In this document: in pieces, positions 8,973 through 17,025 of the stretch | Position numbering within the stretch: position 1 is the first letter of the stretch | How the letters are laid out: every line of letters starts with the position of its first letter | Source: Chloroflexota bacterium | Lineage (GTDB): Bacteria; Chloroflexota; Anaerolineae; Anaerolineales; UBA11579 | Length of the DNA: 64,000 bases | Assembly (NCBI GenBank): GCA_013112575.1 | Contig: JABFGG010000016.1 | Span: 32,511-96,510, forward strand | Direction: 5' to 3' | Made by a program: the position numbers and the translations under genes | The notes under the pieces: generated by a model | Database searches by the model: none | Told to the model about the DNA's origin: nothing | Seen by the model: the letters and a program-made list of their open reading frames with translations, nothing else

Positions 8973-9371
8973 ATGATCGAAAGAATTGACCACGCTGCCC
9001 TTGTGGTAAGCGACCTGAAAAGATCGATTGATTTTTATACTGAAGTTCTGGGTTTTGAATACACCCGTAATATGGACTTTGGCGACCGTGAACTCGTCAT
9101 CCTGTCCCTGGGGCAGAGCCCGGCAGCTAAGATCGAGTTGCTCAGGTACGATGCTACGGATCATGCCAACCAGGTCCCTGAGGATCGCACCATCCTGGGC
9201 TTAAGGCATCTGGCCTTTCACGTCTCGGACGTTGCAGAGACCTACGATACACTTCAGGAGAAAGGCATCACAATGTTGGAAGACCCGCCATTTCAAAATG
9301 AGAATGGGCCACCGATTGCCTTTGGCATGGACCCCGATGGCATTCTGCTCGAATTCACGGAAATTGAATAA
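8973..9371 (+). CDS. VOC/glyoxalase-family metalloprotein
   Basis: 132 residues with two beta-alpha-beta-beta-beta repeats of the vicinal-oxygen-chelate fold. The expected metal ligands are in place: H7 (IDHAALVV), the glutamate of KIELL, the histidine of LRHLAFHV and the glutamate in the C-terminal LLEFTEIE. Members include glyoxalase I, methylmalonyl-CoA epimerase and dioxygenases. The small size and location suggest an isomerase, epimerase or lyase acting on a small oxoacid or aldehyde. It starts 11 bases after the ThDP enzyme, so it shares its operon and presumably its pathway. Confidence 0.8.
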   Translation: MIERIDHAALVVSDLKRSIDFYTEVLGFEYTRNMDFGDRELVILSLGQSPAAKIELLRYDATDHANQVPEDRTILGLRHLAFHVSDVAETYDTLQEKGITMLEDPPFQNENGPPIAFGMDPDGILLEFTEIE

Positions 9372-9392
9372 TCAAAATAATTGGTGATCGAC

Positions 9393-9428
9393 AAAGCAGG
9401 CTGTACGATGGATTCCGCAGCCTGCTTT
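9393..9428 (+). terminator. Intra-operon hairpin (attenuator or mRNA-processing stem)
   Basis: AAAGCAGGCTG (9393-9403) pairs perfectly with CAGCCTGCTTT (9418-9428), an 11-base stem with a 14-base loop. Only a short run of T ends the stem, so termination would be partial. It lies between the VOC gene and the epimerase gene and could lower expression of the downstream genes. Confidence 0.5.
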
Positions 9429-9472
9429 ATAACGTCGAGGAACCAATCTGATTAATATAGAGGAGTAATAAA

Positions 9473-10453
9473 ATGAATTTTTTGGTGATTGGGGGCGCAG
9501 GTTTTATTGGCGCCTACGTAACCCGCACACTGCTGGCACAAGGCCATAAGGTGGTGGTCTATGATATGTCGCTTGCTGAGAACACTCTTGGCAAAGTCCT
9601 GAGTGCTGAAGAATTAGAGAAGATCACAATGGTCTCCGGTGACGTCACGGACCTGGCTGGCCTCATCCGCGCCATCCGCGAAAACGATATCGATTCGCTG
9701 GTGCATCTGGCTTACTGGCAGATTCCGGCCTCAAACAACAACCCTCATAAAGCCATCGAGATCAACGCCCTTGGCTTTAACAACACCCTTGAAGCTATGG
9801 CTTCACTCAACTTGAAGCGCCTGGTGTGGACCAGTTCGAACGCCGTCTTTGGTTCCCCCAAGTACCAGCCTGTCACACCGCTACCCAACGATGCCATCCA
9901 GAAACCCAACCTGGTTTATGGCGCACTCAAATCCCTGAATGAATTTATGGCCGAGCATTATTACACCCATCGTGGCGTGGACAGTATTGGTGTACGCCTT
10001 TGCCTGGTGTATGGCTATGGCCGCATGCGCGGTGCCAGCACCTTTGCCAGTGACATGATCGTTAATGCAGCTTTGGGAGAACCCTGTGTGATCGACAACG
10101 GCGATTCCGAAGTGGATTGGTATTACGTTGAAGACGCCGCCCAGCTCATTGCGCATGCCCTCACTGCTCCCACTCCGCCGAGACGCATCTACAATGCCAA
10201 CAGCGACGTGCAAACCGTGCGCCATGCCGCCGGCATGTTGGCAGAGATGATCCCCGACACAAAGTTAGATGTCAAAGAAGGGGCTTTGGACGCTAACTGG
10301 GACCTGGACAGCAGCCTCATGGAAGAGGAGCTGGGCTTCAAACCGAAGTACAGCCTGGACGAAGGCTTGAAGGACTTTGTATATCAGGTGCGGGAAAAGG
10401 CTGGTCTTGAAGTCATTCCGGGCACTGAATCAATTCGACATTACGAGAACTGA
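9473..10453 (+). CDS. NAD-dependent epimerase/dehydratase (extended SDR)
   Basis: 326 residues. The Rossmann motif GGAGFIG (about 7-13), the SSNAVFG strand and the YGALK active-site pair (YxxxK, near 149-153) identify an extended short-chain dehydrogenase acting on a sugar or nucleotide-sugar. The GTG/ATG choice is clear: an ATG at 9473 follows AGAGGAGT. It belongs to the ThDP operon under LacI control. A role as an oxidoreductase or epimerase for the sugar imported by the facing CUT1 system is possible but unproven. Confidence 0.82.
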   Translation: MNFLVIGGAGFIGAYVTRTLLAQGHKVVVYDMSLAENTLGKVLSAEELEKITMVSGDVTDLAGLIRAIRENDIDSLVHLAYWQIPASNNNPHKAIEINALGFNNTLEAMASLNLKRLVWTSSNAVFGSPKYQPVTPLPNDAIQKPNLVYGALKSLNEFMAEHYYTHRGVDSIGVRLCLVYGYGRMRGASTFASDMIVNAALGEPCVIDNGDSEVDWYYVEDAAQLIAHALTAPTPPRRIYNANSDVQTVRHAAGMLAEMIPDTKLDVKEGALDANWDLDSSLMEEELGFKPKYSLDEGLKDFVYQVREKAGLEVIPGTESIRHYEN

Positions 10454-10481
10454 GAACTTATAGACCAGGAGTGTAGAGCTT

Positions 10482-11477
10482 ATGGCAGTAAAACCTTCAG
10501 TTGCTGAACTAGCACGAAACGCGAAGAATGCTATGGTCGTTGGGTCCGGGGGCGGCGGGGATGTTATCTTGACGATTTCTGTAGCCAATTATTTGGAGCT
10601 TTTGGGCGTTGAAAATATCTACGTGGGTGGGGTTAGCTCACAGTGGTGGAATCCTGAGGGGGGCTCCCGCATCGACAACTTTGTGATCGGCCCCAAAGTC
10701 TATGACGTCACTAAAATGGAGAACGCAGAAATGTTGGCTCCTATGGTGGCGAAGGTCAATCCAAAAAGCACCTACGACATCTATACCCCAGCCGAGGCAG
10801 CCGTAAGTGCTGTCGTGCCCTGGCCGGTAATCATTGGCGGCTTGACGGATGGCGTCGTTGGTTTGCGTGATAGTTTGAACCAGTTGATCGCTGAGCACAA
10901 CATCGACCTGTTCATCAGTGCGGATATTGGCGCACACTCTTTCCATGACGGCAAAGAGACCACCCCGCCATTTACCACCTTGGTCGCCCTCATGACCCTT
11001 AGTGCCATGCTGCAATTGGATTGCCCGGTGGTTTACAGTTTCTCGGGCTATACCTGTGACGCAGAAATGGAGATCGAGGAGCTGGATGAACGCGTTGGCC
11101 GCATTATGAAGGCTGGCGGCTATCTGGGCGCTTACGGCCTCAGCCAGAAAGATGTTGAAGATTCCCTCAAAGCCTCCGAAGCCTTCCCGGATCCCATCAT
11201 CCCCTTAGTGGCCAAGGCAGCCCAGGGAGACCTGGGCTTGAAAAAGGTGCCGGTGATTTCTCCCTGGGGACGCCGTGCTTACATCACCCCCCTTTCTTCC
11301 ATTTATCTGTTCCTGGATCCCCAGATCATGGTCAATGAAGTCTCGAAGGGCGTGGAGTTGCTCAAAGAAACCCGCTCAATGGCAGAAGCTGAAAAGATCT
11401 ATCAGGAGGACATCGGGCTTTTCCCCGAAACTCGTGTCCAGCGTGTGGTGAATTACGTCAGAGAGGAAGACGACTAA
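10482..11477 (+). CDS. DUF1152-family protein
   Basis: 331 residues matching the DUF1152 type, with an N-terminal GSGGGGDVILT phosphate-binding-like glycine loop (about 22-32), an acidic DIGAHSFHDGKE segment near 146-157 and a C-terminal helix pair. No biochemical role is known to me. The glycine-rich start suggests binding of a nucleotide or phosphorylated metabolite. The gene is last in the ThDP operon, 28 bases after the epimerase, and ends at a bidirectional terminator. Co-transcription with a ThDP enzyme, a VOC protein and an SDR gives useful context for this uncharacterised family. Confidence 0.7.
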   Translation: MAVKPSVAELARNAKNAMVVGSGGGGDVILTISVANYLELLGVENIYVGGVSSQWWNPEGGSRIDNFVIGPKVYDVTKMENAEMLAPMVAKVNPKSTYDIYTPAEAAVSAVVPWPVIIGGLTDGVVGLRDSLNQLIAEHNIDLFISADIGAHSFHDGKETTPPFTTLVALMTLSAMLQLDCPVVYSFSGYTCDAEMEIEELDERVGRIMKAGGYLGAYGLSQKDVEDSLKASEAFPDPIIPLVAKAAQGDLGLKKVPVISPWGRRAYITPLSSIYLFLDPQIMVNEVSKGVELLKETRSMAEAEKIYQEDIGLFPETRVQRVVNYVREEDD

Positions 11478-11495
11478 ATAGTAATTCACGCAAGC

Positions 11496-11535
11496 AAAGA
11501 AAAAGAGGCTCCGAAACTGGGGCCTCTTTTTCTTT
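11496..11535. terminator. Bidirectional rho-independent terminator
   Basis: AAAGAAAAAGAGGC and GCCTCTTTTTCTTT form a long stem around a short loop (ccgaaactgg region), with A- and T-runs at the outer ends. It would stop transcripts from the ThDP operon (plus) and the CUT1 importer operon (minus), which converge here. Confidence 0.85.
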
Positions 11536-11554
11536 AATGAGGAGAGAAAGTCAT

Positions 11555-12439
11555 TTATCCGCGAATACCAGTTGTCGCCACACCCTCTATGTAATAACGC
11601 TGCAAGAAAAGGAAAAGCAAAACAACTGGTATCGTCGCCAGGAATGAGCCGGCAAATACGTACTCCCACAGAATATCCTGGTCAGTAAAGAATCTGGCGA
11701 TAGCAATAGCAACCACCGATTTATCAGGGTCGCGTGTCACGATCAGCGGCCAGATGTAAGCATCCCAGGAGTAAATGAACTTGATGAATCCAGCACTTAC
11801 CAGAGCCGGGCGAATGTTGGGCAGCATGATCTTCCAGTAGATCTGGAAGGGTGTGCAACCATCTATAATGGCGGCGTCCTGTAAATCATCTGGGAGTTCC
11901 AGGAAATGCTGGCGTAAAAGAAAAATAATGAAAGCATCTGCCACCCAGGGCAGGAAGATGCCAAAATAAGTGTCATCGAGGCCCATGTTCTGAACCACCA
12001 GGAACATGGGCACCATGATGGCCTCGAAGGGGATCAGCAAAGTGGACAACACAATAATGAACAGGATATCCCTGCCCGCGAACTTCATCCGCGATAGCGC
12101 ATACGCGATCATGCTGTTGATCGTCAATGCGATCAACACGGTGACTGTGGCAATTGCCAGGCTATTTAAGATTGGACGCCAGAATTCGAATTCTACGAGC
12201 AATGTCTGTATATTCAACAATGTAGGATTGACAGGGATAAAGGTGCGCCACGAAACCGGGTCCAGGTCGCTGAAGATTTCCGCACGCGGTTTGAATGCTG
12301 AGGACACCATCCAGATGTAGGGGCCTAAGAAAATGATCACCAGGATCATCAGGCCCGACCCACGCGTCAAAAACTGAAGAGGCCGAAACCTCTGCTTCTT
12401 CTTGGATGGTACCTTGTCTATGTGTGTATCGCTTTCCAT
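11555..12439 (-). CDS. CUT1-family sugar ABC transporter permease (MalG/UgpE type)
   Basis: 294 residues with six predicted membrane segments. The cytoplasmic EAA loop reads DAAIIDGCTPFQIYWKIMLP, where the ATPase docks. The first 20 residues are charged and cytoplasmic. It follows the MalF-type permease by 8 bases and the binding protein in the same operon. The operon contains no ATPase gene, so a shared MsmK/MsiK-like ATPase encoded elsewhere is inferred. Substrates of this family are usually oligosaccharides, glycerol-phosphates or uronides. Confidence 0.9.
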   Translation of the reverse strand: MESDTHIDKVPSKKKQRFRPLQFLTRGSGLMILVIIFLGPYIWMVSSAFKPRAEIFSDLDPVSWRTFIPVNPTLLNIQTLLVEFEFWRPILNSLAIATVTVLIALTINSMIAYALSRMKFAGRDILFIIVLSTLLIPFEAIMVPMFLVVQNMGLDDTYFGIFLPWVADAFIIFLLRQHFLELPDDLQDAAIIDGCTPFQIYWKIMLPNIRPALVSAGFIKFIYSWDAYIWPLIVTRDPDKSVVAIAIARFFTDQDILWEYVFAGSFLATIPVVLLFLFLQRYYIEGVATTGIRG

Positions 12440-12447
12440 ATCGAGTA

Positions 12448-13356
12448 TCAGGATCTTGAGCGGAAATAGATCTGGATGACCGAGGCAATTAACAAGATCA
12501 AAGCCAGGATGACAGAGATGGCTGCGGCATAGCCCATCTTATTAAATATGAATGCGTTTTCGTAGATATAGAGCACGATCACCCGCGTCACACTGGATGG
12601 GCCACCTTTAGTCATTAGGAACACAGGTGTGAAGACCTTGAAGGCCGAGATCATGCTGGTGATTAGCACGAACACCGTGGTGCCGCGCAGCAGTGGAATG
12701 GTAATGTGGCGAAACAGTTGCCAGCGGTTGGCTCCATCCAGCATGGCGGCTTCATAATAAGAGCCGGGGATGCTTAACAGTCCGGCCAGGAAAAAGATCA
12801 TGTTGAAGCCCACGTCCTTCCAGATCGTCATGACAACCAGGGAGGGCATGGCCTGGCCTGTATCGATCAGGAATTTTTGGGTGGGCAGACTAAGTGTTTC
12901 AAGAATGCCGTTGATCAGACCGCTGTTGGGATGGTACATCAACCCCCAGATCACAGAAACAACCACCATGGAAGTCACGGTGGGGATGAGAATGATTGTG
13001 CGAATAAAGCCTACCCCTTTGAAGGGCACGCGTACCAGCAAGGCTAATAACAAAGCCAACACCATTTGTACGGGGACTTTTAATAGAAAGAAAAGTGCGG
13101 TGTTTTTTATTGTGCGCCAAAATAGGGGGTCCTGGGCCGCGAATGTGTAGTTACCAAGCCCCTCCCATTCACTGACCCGAGAGATCAGATTGTAATCAAA
13201 AAAACTAACTCTGACCGATTCGATGATCGGCCAGAGATGAAAAACTGATAAACCAATAAGTGCGGGTAGAACAAGGACTAATGCGGACCGATATTGCTTC
13301 AGTGCTCGCAGTAAAGTCGATCTTACAGATCCCCTGTTCCAACCCGCACTCTTCAA
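12448..13356 (-). CDS. CUT1-family sugar ABC transporter permease (MalF/UgpA type)
   Basis: 302 residues with six membrane segments and the EAA loop EAAMLDGANRWQLFRHITIP. It partners the permease at 11555-12439 to form the heterodimeric channel of a CUT1 importer. It lies 34 bases downstream of the binding-protein gene and 8 bases upstream of the second permease. Regulation is inferred from the LacI-type operator before the binding-protein gene. Confidence 0.9.
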   Translation of the reverse strand: MKSAGWNRGSVRSTLLRALKQYRSALVLVLPALIGLSVFHLWPIIESVRVSFFDYNLISRVSEWEGLGNYTFAAQDPLFWRTIKNTALFFLLKVPVQMVLALLLALLVRVPFKGVGFIRTIILIPTVTSMVVVSVIWGLMYHPNSGLINGILETLSLPTQKFLIDTGQAMPSLVVMTIWKDVGFNMIFFLAGLLSIPGSYYEAAMLDGANRWQLFRHITIPLLRGTTVFVLITSMISAFKVFTPVFLMTKGGPSSVTRVIVLYIYENAFIFNKMGYAAAISVILALILLIASVIQIYFRSRS

Positions 13357-13390
13357 ACTTTATGCTCCAAAAAACCTAGCTGAACTAGTT

Positions 13391-14764
13391 CTACTCGAAC
13401 TGTGCCAGTTGGGCATCGATCTCCAGAACGGCGGCTTCTACCGCAGCCTGAATGTCGGCTCCCTGGGCGATGTCAACCATCATCTTACCAAAGATGCTGT
13501 TATAGATGGCGTGGCCGGGAGTCTCGGGTCGCGGAACGCCCCAGGCGATCATTTCATCTACGAAGATCTTATTGGGATACTCACTGAAAGCGTCCAATTG
13601 GTCGAGTACCGAGATTCTTGCAGGGATCATGTTTGTGGCGGCATTGTAAGCAAGCACGCCCTCGGTGCTGGCCAGGAATTGCATGAAGGCCTTGGCCTCT
13701 TCCACCTGCGAACCATTGGCGGAGACCACCGGGGTGAAGTCGCCCATCTGGGTGATGGGGGTCACCTGGTAAGGCAGTGGGGTTACGCCCCAGTTCAAGT
13801 CGGGGGCAATGATGTCCAGCACACTTCCCCAGGCAGCGAAGGAGATCATCGTGGCGGCTTTGTTGGTCTGGAATGCGTCCGGCACAGTGGCCTGGGGTGC
13901 AAACTCAAGATCTACATACAGGGATTGCCAGAATTCATAAGCCTCAAAGGCTTCTGGCGTATCCAGGTAACCGGCTGAAGTTGTACCGTCAGGGGAAATG
14001 CCTGCGAAGGTGGGTGAATCCTTTTCACCAAAGGAGCGCACCACCAGGTGAGTCCACATGTCGATGTTCGGCGGGTTGGTCAGGTACACCACGCCCCAGA
14101 CATCTTCGTTGCCATTGGCAGCCTCGTTGGCGATCACGGCCTGGGTGTTCTCGATGTATTCGCTCCAGGTCCAGGCATCATCAACTTCACGCGGGGGCTC
14201 GATGCCAGCAGCCTCGAACATATCCACGTTGTAGAACACACCCTGTGTGGTCACGCCGAAGGGGGCCGCGTACAGCACACCATCCAGGCTGGCTTCAGAA
14301 ACAACGCCAGGCCGGAAGTCGGCCATGTCTTCTTCCGTGAAAATATCATCCAGTGGAGCCAGTGCGCCGTTGTAAGCCTGCGATTGGATATCGGCGCTGT
14401 CAACCAGGGCCAGGTCAGCGGGATTATCAGAAGCCCACATAACTGGCAGTTGGCCGTAATAATCACCAAAGGGGACGATATCAAGTTCTATGGTGACGTT
14501 CGGGTGGATTTCACGGTAGGCATCGATTACGCTGTTGTAGCCATCCGGGCGGCCGCCGCCATCGGGAATGAAGAAGCGCATGGAAACTTCTTCCATCATC
14601 TCTTCCTCTTCCATTTCTTCGGCGGGTTCAGCTTCTTCCTCAACAGGTGCTGGTTCTTCGACTTCTGGTTCCTCTACTGGCGCGGGCGGCTCCTCAACGG
14701 CTGGGCCTGCGCAGGCTGCTAAGAGTAATACCAGGATCAAAAGTAGGTATAAGCGTTTGGGCAT
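13391..14764 (-). CDS. Extracellular sugar-binding lipoprotein (family 1 solute-binding protein)
   Basis: 457 residues. A short signal with lipobox LLAAC (Cys at 18) is followed by an acidic, proline-rich linker to about residue 60 made of EEP/EEE repeats, and then a family 1 solute-binding domain (COG1653 type). The linker probably tethers the binding domain away from the membrane, a style repeated at 59976. It is the first gene of the CUT1 operon. The operon promoter carries the same LacI operator as the ThDP-enzyme operon, so the imported solute is likely an inducer or substrate of that pathway. Confidence 0.9.
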   Translation of the reverse strand: MPKRLYLLLILVLLLAACAGPAVEEPPAPVEEPEVEEPAPVEEEAEPAEEMEEEEMMEEVSMRFFIPDGGGRPDGYNSVIDAYREIHPNVTIELDIVPFGDYYGQLPVMWASDNPADLALVDSADIQSQAYNGALAPLDDIFTEEDMADFRPGVVSEASLDGVLYAAPFGVTTQGVFYNVDMFEAAGIEPPREVDDAWTWSEYIENTQAVIANEAANGNEDVWGVVYLTNPPNIDMWTHLVVRSFGEKDSPTFAGISPDGTTSAGYLDTPEAFEAYEFWQSLYVDLEFAPQATVPDAFQTNKAATMISFAAWGSVLDIIAPDLNWGVTPLPYQVTPITQMGDFTPVVSANGSQVEEAKAFMQFLASTEGVLAYNAATNMIPARISVLDQLDAFSEYPNKIFVDEMIAWGVPRPETPGHAIYNSIFGKMMVDIAQGADIQAAVEAAVLEIDAQLAQFE

Positions 14765-15107
14765 CGTATCTTCTCCAAAAAGGATGGTTAGACGATTTAG
14801 CTGTATCGAAAGTGCAGTGTTATAGAAATTTGAAGTTCACCTTTTTTCGATAGGCTCACCTCCGCTCTACATGGATTTTCCCCGGTTTGATGGAATTGGA
14901 CAAAAATGACATACATTACTTTATCACTTGCGCAAACGTTTGTCAATAAGTATAATCATTTTAGGAATTATTCGATTTTTGTCTCTAAATTGAATAGATT
15001 ATCTGAATTTGTGGCTTTGTTGTGGTTTTTTGGGTCTGTTGAGCAGTTTTTTGACTTGGAAACCTAAAACAAACGATTTCCAATAGTATCAGTAGTGAGC
15101 AGTTGAT
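14765..15107. other. Intergenic region between the CUT1 operon and the PNPOx-like gene
   Basis: This 343-base AT-rich region holds the CUT1 promoter/operator (listed separately). I see no open frame with a ribosome-binding site and no other clear element in the remaining sequence. Confidence 0.5.
14918..14946 (-). promoter_or_regulatory. Promoter of the CUT1 importer operon with a LacI operator
   Basis: Read on the minus strand, TTGACA (14946-14941), a 17-base spacer and TAAAGT (14923-14918) form a promoter. CAAACGTTTG lies across the -35 and spacer exactly as at 7157-7166, and 16 bases from the -35 onward are identical to that site. The leader to the ATG at 14764 is about 150 bases. Confidence 0.72.
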
Positions 15108-15572
15108 TTAGTCAGCAGCTAACGAAAATTCGGTTTTGTGCCCAAACTGCACCCGGTTGTCGACCACCCGCACCCATTCGGGTCGAAATTGATACATACG
15201 GTTTTCAGTAAACGCTATCTTTAGACCAGAGACGAATGGGAATTTTTCCGAGTATAGTTTTATCAGTTGCTTTTCTTTCTTCCGAGGAATATTTGAACCC
15301 ACACTCCCCTGCATCTGCACACCCCGAATTTCCTGCCAGTCGAAACACTCAGGGTAAATACTTATGGCTGCAGACGGGTTGCCTTCCAGGTCTTGGATAT
15401 GTTGGCTATCTGGCTTTGAAAAGAAATACAGATCGATATTTTCGTCGGCCACAAAATAGACCGGCGCGACGTGTGCTTGGCCGTCTTGCCCAACTGTTCC
15501 CAAGGTCATGGTCGACAAGTCCAGATACTCGTTTAGCAGTTTTCGGTGTGCAGCAGAGATTTGTTCGTTCAT
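15108..15572 (-). CDS. Pyridoxamine 5'-phosphate oxidase-like flavoprotein
   Basis: 154 residues with the split-barrel FMN-binding fold. The N-terminal strands (TMTLGTVGQDGQAHVAPVYF) match the PNPOx-like superfamily, as do DLYFFSKPDSQHIQDLEGNP and AISIYPE. The family includes general FMN- or F420-dependent reductases, so no substrate is assigned. It is divergent from the UbiD gene, with about 80 bases between the start codons, and lies between the importer and the UbiD/AOR cluster. True PdxH proteins are longer, so vitamin B6 synthesis is unlikely. Confidence 0.75.
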   Translation of the reverse strand: MNEQISAAHRKLLNEYLDLSTMTLGTVGQDGQAHVAPVYFVADENIDLYFFSKPDSQHIQDLEGNPSAAISIYPECFDWQEIRGVQMQGSVGSNIPRKKEKQLIKLYSEKFPFVSGLKIAFTENRMYQFRPEWVRVVDNRVQFGHKTEFSLAAD

Positions 15573-15650
15573 CTTTTTCCGTCGATCTCTTGGATACGAA
15601 TTTGACAGAATCTTATTTCAGCACAGGATTATACCGAGCCGGAGGTTAAC

Positions 15651-17015
15651 ATGAGCCAAAGTTTTCGAGAGTACCTTGATGACCTGCGTGCTCAAGGCCC
15701 TGAAGAATTGTGGGAGATCGATCAGTCGGTTCCACTTGAATATGAAATGACCGCCTACGCCATGGAGCTTGAGCGGCAGCAATATCCGCCCGCGCTGCTC
15801 TTTAATTCGGTCGATGGCTTTGACAACCCGGTTGTCTGTAATCTCTTCTCCAGCAAAAAACGCCTGGCAGATATTTTAGGTATCCCTGAAAGGGAACTGA
15901 TCACCGGCTGGCCTCAGGTCGCCGCCCACCGCATCAAACCTGAGCAAGTAACCGATGCCCCGGTGAAGGATGTCGTCCACAAGGGTGCGGATGTTGATCT
16001 GTCAAAGTTCCCCTTCCCCGTCCATTTCGCCTCCGATGGCGGGCGTTACATCACCTCCGGCGTTGCCATTGCCAACGACCCCGATACGGGTGTGGGCAAC
16101 CTGAACTTCACACGTTTACAGATCAAAGGCAAATCCGTGATGGGCGCCAGCATGCATTCCCGCGGCGACCTCTGGGATTTCCAACGACGAGCCGAAGCCA
16201 GGGGCGAGGCCCTTGAGGTTGCCATTGCCATTGGTGTGCATCCCGCCGTTTCCATTGCAGGCGCTACCCAATTGCCCATCAACGAAGATGAACTCGAACT
16301 GGCGGGCGGCATCCTCAACGAGCCGCTGGCCGTCGTCCCGGCTGAAACCATTGACTTGATGATCCCCGCTAATGCAGAACTGGTCATCGAAGGCGTCATC
16401 AAAGCGGAGACGCGTGAGGACGAAGGCCCCTTCAGCGAATATACTGGCTACGCTACAGACCGCTCCACACGGCATGTCTTTAACGTCACGGCTGTCAGCC
16501 ACCGCAATGGCATGATCTATCATGACATTGTGCCCGGTTCAGCCTCCGACCATTTGAACCTCAGCAAAGTTTCCCGCGTGCCGCGCGTCTATGAGGCTCT
16601 CAAGCGCATCATCCCCAACGCCACTGCGATCAGTTATCCCTTCTCCGGTACGCACTTTCATTGTTACCTGGCACTGCGTGACCCCAAGCCCGGCCAGGCC
16701 AAACAGGCCATGATGCTGCTCTTCGGCCTGGACATGTATTTGAAACTTGTCGTGGTTGTGGATGACGACATCGATGTCAATAACGAACAAGAAGTGCTCT
16801 GGGCCTTAGCCACACGCTTCCAGGCCGACCGTGATTCTTTTGTGGTTGATGATGTCTTGTGCAATATGTTGGACCCCTCTTCACGCGACGGCATGTCGGC
16901 CAAGATGGGCCTGGACGCCACCCGCCCAACCGACTTTACCGCCAAAAAGATGTTGCTGCCCGATGACGTGATCGAGAAGGTGCGTGCCGGTATTGCCACG
17001 CGTACCTCCAAATAA
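15651..17015 (+). CDS. UbiD-family prenylated-FMN-dependent (de)carboxylase
   Basis: 454 residues, the usual length for the family. The family core is visible: SGVAIANDPDTGVGNLNFTR (prFMN and metal site), the EDEGPFSEYTGYAT segment with the catalytic acid-base glutamate region, and IHHD/MIYHDIVPG-like strands. UbiD enzymes remove or add CO2 on aromatic or alpha,beta-unsaturated acids and need prFMN from UbiX, encoded at 5424-6023. The start is an ATG after CCGGAGG. The adjacent aldehyde oxidoreductases could supply or consume the carboxylate (aldehyde to acid, then decarboxylation). Ubiquinone synthesis is unlikely in this setting. Confidence 0.9.
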   Translation: MSQSFREYLDDLRAQGPEELWEIDQSVPLEYEMTAYAMELERQQYPPALLFNSVDGFDNPVVCNLFSSKKRLADILGIPERELITGWPQVAAHRIKPEQVTDAPVKDVVHKGADVDLSKFPFPVHFASDGGRYITSGVAIANDPDTGVGNLNFTRLQIKGKSVMGASMHSRGDLWDFQRRAEARGEALEVAIAIGVHPAVSIAGATQLPINEDELELAGGILNEPLAVVPAETIDLMIPANAELVIEGVIKAETREDEGPFSEYTGYATDRSTRHVFNVTAVSHRNGMIYHDIVPGSASDHLNLSKVSRVPRVYEALKRIIPNATAISYPFSGTHFHCYLALRDPKPGQAKQAMMLLFGLDMYLKLVVVVDDDIDVNNEQEVLWALATRFQADRDSFVVDDVLCNMLDPSSRDGMSAKMGLDATRPTDFTAKKMLLPDDVIEKVRAGIATRTSK

Positions 17016-17025
17016 AAGGATACCT

